Positions 6,289-14,595 of a stretch of 24,791 bases of DNA are shown piece after piece. Source of the DNA: Dichotomicrobium sp964466965 (GTDB taxonomy: Bacteria > Pseudomonadota > Alphaproteobacteria > Rhizobiales > Rhodomicrobiaceae); the NCBI GenBank assembly GCA_964466965.1, contig CAYXPZ010000031.1, forward strand, positions 1 to 24,791. Direction: 5' to 3'. The position numbers were made by a program, and so were the translations under genes. The stretch's first letter is position 1. Every line of letters starts with the position of its first letter. The notes below the pieces were generated by a model. That model saw nothing but the letters and a program-made list of their open reading frames with translations, did not search any database and was not told the origin of the DNA.

Positions 6289-7281
6289 TCAGCCGGTCTC
6301 AGCCATCCGCCCATCGGCTTCCGCTGCGAGTTGATCGCGCAGGGGGCTGGCCGGATACGTGCCGAGCAACGTGACCTTCGAGGAAAAGAAGTGCAGCTCT
6401 TCCAGCGCGAGCTGCACCCGGCGCTCATCGGGGTGCCCCTGAATGTCCGCGTAAAACATCGTGGCGTGAAAGCTGCCCTCAAGCTGGTAAGATTCCAGCT
6501 TGGTCATGTTGACGCCATTCGTGGCAAAGCCGCCTAAGGCTTTGTAGAGCGCGGCAGGCACATTACGGACCCGGAAAACGAAGCTGGTGATGACCGATCC
6601 GTCGTCCGCGGGCACGGCGACCGGCTCGCCTGCAAGCACCAGGAAGCGGGTGGTGTTGTGCGAGGCGTCCTGAATATCGCTTCGCAGAATTTGCAGATTG
6701 TGAACCTCGGCAGCCAGAGAAGAGGCGATCGCCGCCTGCGTGATGTCACCGCGTAGCGCAATCATCCGCGCAGAGCCGGCAGTGTCTGCCTGCGTGACAG
6801 GCTCAAGCCCCAGCGCCTGAATGACCTGCCGGCATTGGCCGAGGGCCTGGATATGGCTATGCACGGTCCGCAGGTCTTCTACTCGAGCGCCGGGCAGCGC
6901 CAGGAGTTGATGCGAAATCCGCTCGAAATGCTCGCCAATGATGCGCAGACCCGACTCCGGCAGCAGGTGATGAACGTCCGCGACGCGCCCGGCCACCGAG
7001 TTTTCGACCGGGATCATGGCGCAGGCCGCCTCCCCGGTGTGAACGGCATTCAAAGCGTCCTCGAAGGTGGCACACCCGCGCGCGTTCATGTCGGGAAATT
7101 GATCGCGGCAGGCGATGTGTGAGTTTGCGCCGGGCTCGCCCTGGTAGGCGATGATATCAGAGGCGCTGCGCGCCGTCCGGCCCCATTTCGCTGTCGCCGC
7201 GCCAGCCCTCTCGACGCCGGAAGAACGTTTTGTCTGCTGCGCCGCCGCGGCCCGGCGCCTTTTCACTCTTGCGTCTGTCAT
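6289..7281 (-). CDS. pheA: Prephenate dehydratase PheA
   Basis: This monofunctional enzyme converts prephenate to phenylpyruvate in phenylalanine synthesis. The 330 residues contain the catalytic domain from about residue 43 (IIAYQGEPGANSH, MIPVENSVAGRV, and the signature HNTTRFLVL, where Thr-Arg-Phe is the conserved catalytic motif). A C-terminal ACT domain (GVNMTKLESYQLEGSFHATM) provides phenylalanine feedback inhibition. The ESYQ version of the ligand motif is the usual alphaproteobacterial form, as I recall it. No chorismate mutase domain is present. A 42-residue Arg/Ala-rich N-terminal extension precedes the catalytic domain. No better ATG exists, but a GTG at codon 6 is possible. The gene lies 8 bases downstream of kdsB and is probably cotranscribed with it. 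Confidence 0.95.
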   Translation of the reverse strand: MTDARVKRRRAAAAQQTKRSSGVERAGAATAKWGRTARSASDIIAYQGEPGANSHIACRDQFPDMNARGCATFEDALNAVHTGEAACAMIPVENSVAGRVADVHHLLPESGLRIIGEHFERISHQLLALPGARVEDLRTVHSHIQALGQCRQVIQALGLEPVTQADTAGSARMIALRGDITQAAIASSLAAEVHNLQILRSDIQDASHNTTRFLVLAGEPVAVPADDGSVITSFVFRVRNVPAALYKALGGFATNGVNMTKLESYQLEGSFHATMFYADIQGHPDERRVQLALEELHFFSSKVTLLGTYPASPLRDQLAAEADGRMAETG

Positions 7282-7289
7282 GGTCTTAA

Positions 7290-8063
7290 TCAGCCTTGCG
7301 CGCCGGCCTGCGCCTGAGTCACATGCTGGCGGGCTGCATGAACTGCACGGGCGCGTTCCAAATCGGCCGGGGTATCGACCCCAAGCGGCACGCTGTCAAC
7401 CACACTTACGCTTATACGCATACCCGCTTCAAGCGCGCGCAGCTGTTCGAGCCGCTCGCGTTTTTCCAGTGGCGACGCCGGAAGCGACACGAATCGCGCC
7501 AGCGCCTCCCGCCGGTAGGCATAGATGCCAATGTGGTGAAGGAACGGACCGTAGCCAGCGGGGGCGGGGGCACGTGTGAAATACAGCGCGCGCAGCGTAG
7601 TGCCGTCGCCTTCCGGGGTGCCGATTACCTTCACGACGTGGGGATCGATCACCTCGCCGGCATCGTCGATTTCCGCTGCAAGCGTTGCGATGTCCACGTC
7701 AGAATTTTCCAGGGGTGCGACGCAAGCGCGCACCAGCGCCGGATCCAGGGCTGGCAGATCGCCTTGAATATTTACGATGACATCGGCGGGCGCCTCGCCT
7801 GCAGCCTTGCAGGCGGCCTCGTATACGCGGTCCGATCCACTGGGATGATCGGCGCGCGTCATGATCGCTGTGCCACCCGCCGCTGCAACGGCGTTTGAGA
7901 TGGCCTGATCGTCCGTTGCGACAAAAACGTCGCCCGCATTGGCCGCGGCCGCCCGCTGCCATACGTGCACGATCATGGGGATGCCGCCAATGTCTACGAG
8001 CGGTTTCCCCGGCAGGCGGCTGGCTTGCATCCGCGCTGGAATGATGATTAACGGACGAGACAT
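7290..8063 (-). CDS. kdsB: 3-deoxy-manno-octulosonate cytidylyltransferase KdsB
   Basis: KdsB activates KDO with CTP to CMP-KDO for the inner core of lipopolysaccharide, so the organism makes a Gram-negative outer membrane. At 257 residues it is family length. Motifs: IIIPARMQASRLPGKPL at the N-terminus (CTP-binding loop), SGSDRVYEA, NIQGDLPALDP (the NxQGD metal/sugar site), HHIGIYAYRREAL, LEKRERLEQLRALE and GVDTPADLERAR. All are intact. The start ATG at 8063 has little Shine-Dalgarno signal. The gene is divergent from the cytochrome gene at 8234 and heads the pair with pheA. Confidence 0.96.
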   Translation of the reverse strand: MSRPLIIIPARMQASRLPGKPLVDIGGIPMIVHVWQRAAAANAGDVFVATDDQAISNAVAAAGGTAIMTRADHPSGSDRVYEAACKAAGEAPADVIVNIQGDLPALDPALVRACVAPLENSDVDIATLAAEIDDAGEVIDPHVVKVIGTPEGDGTTLRALYFTRAPAPAGYGPFLHHIGIYAYRREALARFVSLPASPLEKRERLEQLRALEAGMRISVSVVDSVPLGVDTPADLERARAVHAARQHVTQAQAGAQG

Positions 8064-8124
8064 TGTCGTTATTGGTTGTGTGAATGGTCGGCGGCAACGC
8101 CCCCCGTCGCCAAGCCGATCGAAG

Positions 8125-8154
8125 TTGCACCACGCGTCTAAGAAAAGCTATATC
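8125..8154 (+). promoter_or_regulatory. Candidate promoter of the diheme cytochrome gene
   Basis: TTGCAC (8125-8130) and TATATC (8149-8154) are separated by 18 bases and lie in the kdsB/cytochrome divergent gap. Transcription would start near 8161, about 70 bases before the ATG at 8234. Visual match only. Confidence 0.4.
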
Positions 8155-8233
8155 CTTTGGGCCGGTCAACCGATTTTGACATCAGCGCCCGAAGCGGCAT
8201 CCGAACCGGACCGACGAATTTAGGGATCGCAGC

Positions 8234-9490
8234 ATGGATCTTTGGACCTTCAACAAATTAGCCGCGGCCGCTTTGCTGAGCTTGCTTGTACTCGTTGGCG
8301 CCAACACGGCCATACCGATCCTGTATCCACAGGGCGGTCCGGGCGAGTATCAAGTCGTGCAGGTCGAGCCTGAGACGCAGACGGCGGAAGCCGACACCGA
8401 GGAGGAGCAGGCCCCCAAGGTGGAGCCACTACCGGTTCTGCTCGCAGCCGCGGACCCGTCGGCGGGCGAGAAGGTCGGACGGCAGTGCACGGCCTGCCAT
8501 GTTTTTGAAGAAGGTGGTCCCAACCGCGTCGGCCCGAATTTGTATAGTGTGGTGGGCCGTGAGGTCGCGGCCGTCGAAGGTTTCGCTTACTCGAATGCGC
8601 TGCAGGAATATGGCGGCGAATGGAGCTACGAGCGGCTGGATTGCTTTCTTGAGAATCCGTCGGAATGCGTGCCCGGAACGAGCATGGGCTATGCGGGCAT
8701 TAAGGATGCGCAAGATCGCGCCGACATGATCGCCTATTTGGCATCGCTTGGCGAAGCGCCGCCATTCCCGGAGCCCGAGGCGGCCGGCGAGACCGCGGAA
8801 GCGACTGCTGAAACACCGCCGGAAACCGAAGACAGCGCTCAGCAGGAGGCTCCGTCAGCCGCGCGAGACGAAGCAGCCAGCGCCGAGGACCAACAGCAAG
8901 CCGCGCAACAGGACGAAACGGCCGAGACAGCGGATGCTCCAACCGACGGAGCGACCGAGATGGCCGATGCGCAAGCGCTGTCTGGCGACACCATGGATGA
9001 CACGCCGGCGCAGACAGATGCGGCTGCAGACGGCGACAGTAAGCTGGCCGCCATGTTCGCCAATGCCGATCAGGCAGCCGGCGAACAGGCCGTCCAGGCA
9101 TGCGCCGCATGCCATTCGTTCAACGAAGGTGGCCCAACCAAGGTTGGTCCTAACCTCTACGGCATCATGGGCGAGGACATCGCTGCCGCTGACGGTTTCA
9201 ACTATTCCAATTCGCTCAAAGGCCTGGACGGCACTTGGACCTATGAGCGTATGAACGCATGGCTGGAAAACCCGATGGATTACGTCCCCGGCACGACCAT
9301 GGCATATCCAGGCGTGAAAGATGACGCCACGCGTGCTGACATCATCGCCTATCTGGCCTCGCTGGGCGACGCGCCACCGCTCCCTGGCTCTGAAGCGACA
9401 GCTGGCGAAGGCGGCGACAGGGCCGATGCCGGCGCGGCCGTGCCAGCGACCGAGGCTGCAAGCCTTGACGACGACGCTGCAGCCAACTGA
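8234..9490 (+). CDS. Membrane-anchored diheme cytochrome c with two class I domains (CycM-like)
   Basis: A 418-residue protein. An uncleaved N-terminal segment (about residues 8-30, LLSLLVLVG) anchors it in the inner membrane, as in rhizobial CycM cytochrome c552, whose start it resembles (MDLWTFNKLA). Two class I cytochrome domains follow. Domain 1 (about 72-175) has CTACH at 85-89 and axial Met151 (GTSMGYAG). Domain 2 (about 270-380) has CAACH at 290-294 and Met356 (GTTMAYPG). Both share EGGPxxVGPNLY and end in IAYLASLG, so they arose by duplication. A linker of about 90 residues rich in Glu, Ala, Thr and Gln joins them, and an acidic tail follows domain 2. The likely role is electron transfer between the bc1 complex and an oxidase. 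AGGGA lies 7 bases before the start. Confidence 0.9.
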   Translation: MDLWTFNKLAAAALLSLLVLVGANTAIPILYPQGGPGEYQVVQVEPETQTAEADTEEEQAPKVEPLPVLLAAADPSAGEKVGRQCTACHVFEEGGPNRVGPNLYSVVGREVAAVEGFAYSNALQEYGGEWSYERLDCFLENPSECVPGTSMGYAGIKDAQDRADMIAYLASLGEAPPFPEPEAAGETAEATAETPPETEDSAQQEAPSAARDEAASAEDQQQAAQQDETAETADAPTDGATEMADAQALSGDTMDDTPAQTDAAADGDSKLAAMFANADQAAGEQAVQACAACHSFNEGGPTKVGPNLYGIMGEDIAAADGFNYSNSLKGLDGTWTYERMNAWLENPMDYVPGTTMAYPGVKDDATRADIIAYLASLGDAPPLPGSEATAGEGGDRADAGAAVPATEAASLDDDAAAN

Positions 9491-9548
9491 GCAAGACGAC
9501 TGGCCTTGCGCAGGATCCGACGGCTTGGCCCTGAGAAGAGAGCGTTGC

Positions 9549-9577
9549 TTGAGAGCGGGCTATTGATGTTTTTTAAT
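9549..9577 (+). promoter_or_regulatory. Candidate promoter of the yej operon
   Basis: TTGAGA (9549-9554) and TTTAAT (9572-9577) are separated by 17 bases, about 100 bases before the first gene of the importer at 9682. The gap from the cytochrome stop to this gene is 191 bases, consistent with an independent promoter. Visual match only. Confidence 0.35.
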
Positions 9578-9681
9578 TTGCTGCCAAGGCCGCTCGCAGG
9601 GCATGTTAGACGCTTACACGTTGCAAACGAGATGTTTTGCCAAGTGTTGCAACCGCTCTATCAGCAAACGCCAGGATCGCT

Positions 9682-11550
9682 ATGGAATTTCGCCGTTTCG
9701 CCGTCGGTTTCGCTGTTCTGTTCGGGCTCAGCGTATCTATTTGCGGGGTCTATTCGCAGCCTCTCCGCGCCGAACCGTTAAAAAAGAATCATGGGCTGTC
9801 GCTGATCACCCCGGAGCCAAAGCTCCCGCCGGATTACCCGCACGTCCCCTATGCAAATCCCGATGCGCCAAAAGGTGGCACGGCTAATTTGTCGGCGATC
9901 GGCAGTTTTGATTCGCTCAACCCGATCACCTTCAAAGGGACGAAGGCTCGCGGTCTTGGCCTTGTGTTCGAACCACTCATGGCGAACAGTTTGGATGAAG
10001 CCTCAACCGAATACGGGCTGATTGCCGAATGGGTGTCTTATCCCGAGGATTACTCGTCCGCCACTTTTGGTCTGCGGGAAGAAGCGCGGTGGCACGACGG
10101 CACGCCGATTACGCCCGAAGACGTCATCTTTTCGCTGAAAGTGCTGAAGGAAAACAACCCATTCTTTAATGCCTACTACGCAAATGTCACGCGCGCCGAA
10201 AAGACCGGCGAAGGGGAAGTGACGTTTTATTTCAATACAAAGAATAATCGCGAATTGCCGCTCATCATGGGCCAGCTTCTGGTGTTGCCAAAGCACTATT
10301 GGGATGGCTCGGAGGACCGCGATCCGGCCCGCACCACGCTAGAACCGCCGCTCGGATCCGGTCCGTACCGCATCGCAAATGTCGAGGGCGGACGCAGCAT
10401 TGTCTACCAGCGCGTTGAAGACTATTGGGCTGAAGATTTGCCGGTCCGCAAGGGTCAATACAATTTCGATAAGGTCGAGATCGACTACTTCCGCGACAGC
10501 ACAGTGGCGTTCCAGGCCTTCACTGCGGGGAAGATTGACTTTTATCAGGAAAATAGCGCCAAGAACTGGGCCACAGGTTACGACTTTCCAGCCCATGATA
10601 ATGGTGAAGTCGTCAAACGCGAGATCGAACTGGACACGCCAAAACCGATGCAAGCGTTTGTCTTCAACACCCGCCGTACCCAGTTTGCCGATCCGCGCGT
10701 CCGCCGCGCTCTCAACTATGCCTTCGATTTTGAGTGGACCAACAAGACGCTGTTTTTCGGGCAGTACGAGCGCACCGACAGCTTCTTTGAGAACACTGAA
10801 CTGGCATCGCGCGGCCTGCCACAGGGGCGCGAGCGCGAGGTATTGGAAAAGCTGCGCGAGAGGTACCCTGACCATGTACCCGAAGAGGTGCTGACTCAAG
10901 AATACTTCAACCCGGAGGGCGGCGGTCGACAGGCGATGCGGAACAACCTCCGCAACGCGCTCTCGCTTCTGCGCGAAGCCGGCTGGCAAACCAAAGAGGG
11001 CAGGCTCGTCAATGCTGAGACGGGCGAGGCGTTTACGGTAGAATTTCTGCTGCAGTCCCCGTCGATGGAGCGCGTCGTGCTGCCTTACACGCAGAAGCTC
11101 AAGCGTATCGGGATGGATGTTTCTGTGCGTGTTGTAGACTCCTCTCAGTATCAAGAGCGCACGAAAAGCTTCGATTTCGATATCATCGTGGATCAGTTCG
11201 CCCAATCGGAGTCCCCCGGGAATGAGCAACGCGATTTCTGGGGCTCGCGTGCCGCTGAGACGCCCGGCAGCCGCAACACCATTGGCATCCAGAACCCCGC
11301 AGTCGATGAACTGATCGACAAGATCATCTTCGCCAAAGACCGCGACGAGCTTGTCACCATGACGAGGGCGCTCGACCGGGTTCTGCTCTGGAATCACTAT
11401 GTCGTTCCGCAGTGGTTTTCCCCTGCAGCGCGGGTCGCCTACTGGGACAAGTTTGCACACCCGGAGCGGCTGCCAGACCGGGCAGTCGGCTTTACGCAGG
11501 TTTGGTGGCACGACCCTGACGGCGCGCAGCGCGCCGGCGCGACTCAGTGA
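9682..11550 (+). CDS. yejA1: Periplasmic peptide-binding protein, YejA-type, first copy
   Basis: A family 5 extracellular solute-binding protein of 622 residues that would deliver peptides to the YejBEF permease. I choose the ATG at 9682 (MEFRRFAVGF) because AGGA lies 5 bases before it and a signal peptide follows directly, ending near PLRA-EPLKKN. The frame opens at 9637 but that adds 15 residues in front of the signal. Family features: HVPYANPDAPKGGTANLSAI near the mature start, GSFDSLNP, EEARWHDGTPITPEDVIFSL, LEPPLGSGPYRI and VRRALNYAFDFEWTN. Its 3' end overlaps the next gene by 4 bases (GTGA). It is a clear paralogue of that second binding protein, and both are 622 residues. Confidence 0.9.
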   Translation: MEFRRFAVGFAVLFGLSVSICGVYSQPLRAEPLKKNHGLSLITPEPKLPPDYPHVPYANPDAPKGGTANLSAIGSFDSLNPITFKGTKARGLGLVFEPLMANSLDEASTEYGLIAEWVSYPEDYSSATFGLREEARWHDGTPITPEDVIFSLKVLKENNPFFNAYYANVTRAEKTGEGEVTFYFNTKNNRELPLIMGQLLVLPKHYWDGSEDRDPARTTLEPPLGSGPYRIANVEGGRSIVYQRVEDYWAEDLPVRKGQYNFDKVEIDYFRDSTVAFQAFTAGKIDFYQENSAKNWATGYDFPAHDNGEVVKREIELDTPKPMQAFVFNTRRTQFADPRVRRALNYAFDFEWTNKTLFFGQYERTDSFFENTELASRGLPQGREREVLEKLRERYPDHVPEEVLTQEYFNPEGGGRQAMRNNLRNALSLLREAGWQTKEGRLVNAETGEAFTVEFLLQSPSMERVVLPYTQKLKRIGMDVSVRVVDSSQYQERTKSFDFDIIVDQFAQSESPGNEQRDFWGSRAAETPGSRNTIGIQNPAVDELIDKIIFAKDRDELVTMTRALDRVLLWNHYVVPQWFSPAARVAYWDKFAHPERLPDRAVGFTQVWWHDPDGAQRAGATQ

Positions 11551-13415
11551 GCGTGCGGATGTTGCAAAAAGTCTGCCGGAACTTGCCTGTTCTCATAGCC
11601 GTGCTCGCGGTTTTGCTTACTGCGCCGGCATTTGGCACGCGCGCAGATGCCGCCGCGGAGATGCGCCATGGACTGTCGGCATTTGGCCAACTGAAATATC
11701 CGGCGGATTTCGAACATTTCGACTATGTGAATCCCGACGCTCCGGTCGGGGGACAGATGTCGATGATCGGTACGGCCGGGGTCATCACCTTCAACAGCTT
11801 CAACCCATTCATCATCAAAGGTGATGCCGCGCAAGGCATGGGGCTCCTGTTCGATAGCCTGATGACCCGCGCCTATGACGAACCCGATGCGGTCTACGGG
11901 CTCGTTTCACACGCGGCCAAACTGGCGCCCGACCACAGCGGCGTAACGTTTTACATGCGGCCGGAGGCAACCTTCGCCGATGGCTCACCTGTCACGGCGG
12001 AAGACGTGGTTTTCACCTACGAAACGCTGAGACGAGATGGGCTGCCCGTCTACAATGCCATGCTACGCGACGTAGAAACCGCGGAGGCGCTTGACGATTA
12101 CACTGTCCGCTTCACCTTCACCGGGCCGGGCAAGCGCCGCCTGCCGATGATGCTCGCCGAGCTGCCCATCCTGTCAAAGGCGTATTACCAGGAGCAGCCC
12201 TTCAACGAGTCGTCGCTTGAGCCGCCGCTCGGCTCGGGGCCTTATGAGATCGTCGATTACAAGCAGGGCCGCTTCGTCACCTTGCGCCGGCGCGAAGACT
12301 ATTGGGGCTGGAATCTTCCGGTCAATCAGGGACGGTACAATTTCGGCGAACTGCGCTATGAATATTTCCGCGACCGTACGGCCGAGCTTGAAGCGCTAAA
12401 GGCCGGTGAATTTGATCTGCGCGAGGAATTCACGTCGAAATCCTGGGCCACGGAATACGACATCCAGCAAGTGCGCTCTGGACAGATGAAGCAGTTGACC
12501 TTACCCGACGGCCGACCATCAGGCGCACAGGGGTTCTTCATCAACACACGCAGGGACAAGTTCGACGACCGCCGGGTTCGCCTGGCGCTGGATTATGCGT
12601 TCGACTTCGAATGGACCAATAAGAAGATCTTCTATGGGCTATATCAGCGTACTGCGAGCTACTTCGAAAACACCGACCTGAAGGCGCAGGGCGAGCCCAG
12701 CCAAGCGGAGCTCGAACTTCTCGAACCCTATCGTGAGCAGCTGCCGAAAAGCGTCTTTGAAACCGCTTATGTCCCGCCGAAAAGCGATGGCTCCGGGCGC
12801 AACCGGCGGCAGATACGCCGTGCCTCGCGCTTGCTGAATGACGCCGGGTGGGTCATCCGCGACGGGCAGCGGGTCAATGCGGAAACAGGCGAGCCACTGG
12901 AGATCGAATTTCTGATCTTTTCACAGACTTTCGAGCGCGTGATCGGCCCTTACGTCAAGAACTTGGAGTTGATCGGCATCGATGCCAGCATCCGGCGGGT
13001 GGACCCGGCGCAGTATCAGGAACGTTTGAAAAGTTTCGATTTCGATATCACAACCGCGCGTTTCGTGCTCAATCAGACGCCGGGGCCGGAACTGCGGAAC
13101 TATTTCGGCAGCGCTTCGACCACACAAAAGGGCAGCTCCAACCTGGCCGGCATTTCGTCGCCCGTCGTCGACGCGCTGATTGACGAGGTGCTCGCCGCCG
13201 AGAGCCGCGACGAGATGCGCACAGCGACACGCGCGCTCGACCGGGTGCTCCGGGCGGGCCATTACTGGGTGCCCCACTGGTATAAGGCGAGCCATCACCT
13301 GGCCTTCTGGAACAAATTTTCCTGGCCGGAGACAAAACCGCCATACGATCGCGGTGTGATCGAAACGTGGTGGTACGACAAGGAAAAGGCGGCTCGGTTA
13401 GAAGACGCGCGTTAA
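11547..13415 (+). CDS. yejA2: Periplasmic peptide-binding protein, YejA-type, second copy
   Basis: Second family 5 binding protein, 622 residues from the GTG at 11547, or 618 from the ATG at 11559. The GTG overlaps the preceding TGA as GTGA, typical of translational coupling. Signal peptide: LPVLIAVLAVLLTAPAF, then cleavage near RADA. It shares the order of motifs with copy 1: DYVNPDAPVGGQMSMIG, FNSFNPFIIKGD, RPEATFADGSPVTAEDVVFT, LEPPLGSGPYEIV, VRLALDYAFDFEWTNKK. The sequences differ throughout, so this is not a recent duplication. Two receptors on one permease suggests different peptide preferences. It ends 67 bases before the yejB-like permease gene. Confidence 0.9.
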   Translation: MSVRMLQKVCRNLPVLIAVLAVLLTAPAFGTRADAAAEMRHGLSAFGQLKYPADFEHFDYVNPDAPVGGQMSMIGTAGVITFNSFNPFIIKGDAAQGMGLLFDSLMTRAYDEPDAVYGLVSHAAKLAPDHSGVTFYMRPEATFADGSPVTAEDVVFTYETLRRDGLPVYNAMLRDVETAEALDDYTVRFTFTGPGKRRLPMMLAELPILSKAYYQEQPFNESSLEPPLGSGPYEIVDYKQGRFVTLRRREDYWGWNLPVNQGRYNFGELRYEYFRDRTAELEALKAGEFDLREEFTSKSWATEYDIQQVRSGQMKQLTLPDGRPSGAQGFFINTRRDKFDDRRVRLALDYAFDFEWTNKKIFYGLYQRTASYFENTDLKAQGEPSQAELELLEPYREQLPKSVFETAYVPPKSDGSGRNRRQIRRASRLLNDAGWVIRDGQRVNAETGEPLEIEFLIFSQTFERVIGPYVKNLELIGIDASIRRVDPAQYQERLKSFDFDITTARFVLNQTPGPELRNYFGSASTTQKGSSNLAGISSPVVDALIDEVLAAESRDEMRTATRALDRVLRAGHYWVPHWYKASHHLAFWNKFSWPETKPPYDRGVIETWWYDKEKAARLEDAR

Positions 13416-13482
13416 GGCAGTCCGCGCGCAAGGCGCTTGGAATGAGCGTTTTATCGGCCAGTCCGCAAGGGGTTAGCGCAGT

Positions 13483-14589
13483 ATGACAGCCTATATTGTT
13501 CGCCGTCTGTTGCTGATGATCCCGACCCTGTTCGGGATCATGGTGATTAGCTTCGTGATTGTGCAGTTCGCACCGGGCGGCCCGGTCGAGCGTATCATCG
13601 CGCAGTTGAGCGGGACGGACGTTGCCGCGACGGCGCGGATCGGCGGAACGGAAGGGGGGGATTTCGGCGCAGCCGGCGGCGGCGAGGGGGCGGGCGACGG
13701 CTCGTCCCAATATCGCGGCGCGCAGGGGCTCGACCCTGAATTCATCGAGAAGCTGGAAAAACAGTTCGGTTTCGACAAGCCGCCGCATGAACGCTTCCTG
13801 ATGATGATGTGGAACTACATCACCTTCGATTTCGGCGAGAGTTATTTTCGCAGCGTCGATGTTCTCGACCTGATTGCGGAAAAGCTGCCAGTTTCAATCT
13901 CGCTTGGCTTATGGATGACGCTGATCTCTTACGGGATCTCCATTCCGCTCGGCATTCGCAAGGCAGTTAAGGACGGCACCAGCTTTGACGTCTGGACCAG
14001 CAGCGTGATCGTCGTCGCCTACGCCATTCCCGGCTTCCTGTTCGCGGTGCTGCTGATCGTGCTGTTCGCGGGCGGCACTTTTCTCGACTGGTTTCCGCTG
14101 CGCGGGCTCACTTCCGATAACTGGGAGGAGCTGAGCTGGCCGATGAAGATCGTCGATTACTTCTGGCATCTGGCATTGCCGCTGCTCGCGCTGTCGCTGT
14201 CGGCGTTCGCGACCACCACTTTCCTGACCAAGAACTCGTTTCTGGACGAGATCCGGAAGCAGTATGTTATGACGGCGCGGGCGAAGGGATTAAGCGAAAC
14301 GCAGGTGCTCTATGGTCATGTCTTTCGCAATGCCATGCTCATTATTGTCGCGAGCTTCCCGGGCGCGTTCATCGCCGCGTTTTTCACCGGCTCGCTCCTC
14401 ATCGAGACGATATTTTCGCTCGATGGGTTGGGATTGCTCTCCTTCGAGTCAATCGTGAACCGGGATTATCCTGTGGTCTTCGCCACCCTGTACATTTTCT
14501 CGCTGATGGGACTCATCATCAACCTGATCTCGGATTTGACCTACACCTGGATCGATCCGCGCATCGATTTCGAGTCGCGGGAGGTCTAA
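13483..14589 (+). CDS. yejB: Peptide ABC transporter permease, YejB-type
   Basis: Inner-membrane permease, 368 residues, of the DppB/OppB class. The first membrane helix follows MTAYIVRRLLLMIPTLFGIM. A Gly-rich insert, about residues 50-85 (GGDFGAAGGGEGAGDG), and GAQGLDPEFIEKLEKQFGFD are typical of YejB in alphaproteobacteria. Several helices follow, with the EAA-type cytoplasmic loop (QYVMTARAKGLSETQVLYGH, then FRNAM) that contacts the ATPase. It ends TWIDPRIDFESREV, the usual C-terminus. AAGGGG lies 9 bases before the ATG. The 6-base gap to the next gene supports one operon. Confidence 0.93.
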   Translation: MTAYIVRRLLLMIPTLFGIMVISFVIVQFAPGGPVERIIAQLSGTDVAATARIGGTEGGDFGAAGGGEGAGDGSSQYRGAQGLDPEFIEKLEKQFGFDKPPHERFLMMMWNYITFDFGESYFRSVDVLDLIAEKLPVSISLGLWMTLISYGISIPLGIRKAVKDGTSFDVWTSSVIVVAYAIPGFLFAVLLIVLFAGGTFLDWFPLRGLTSDNWEELSWPMKIVDYFWHLALPLLALSLSAFATTTFLTKNSFLDEIRKQYVMTARAKGLSETQVLYGHVFRNAMLIIVASFPGAFIAAFFTGSLLIETIFSLDGLGLLSFESIVNRDYPVVFATLYIFSLMGLIINLISDLTYTWIDPRIDFESREV

Positions 14590-14595
14590 CCAGCC

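Noticed and set aside
10339..11511. 390-codon minus-strand frame
   Set aside because: It is antisense to the first YejA, whose residues match the solute-binding family.
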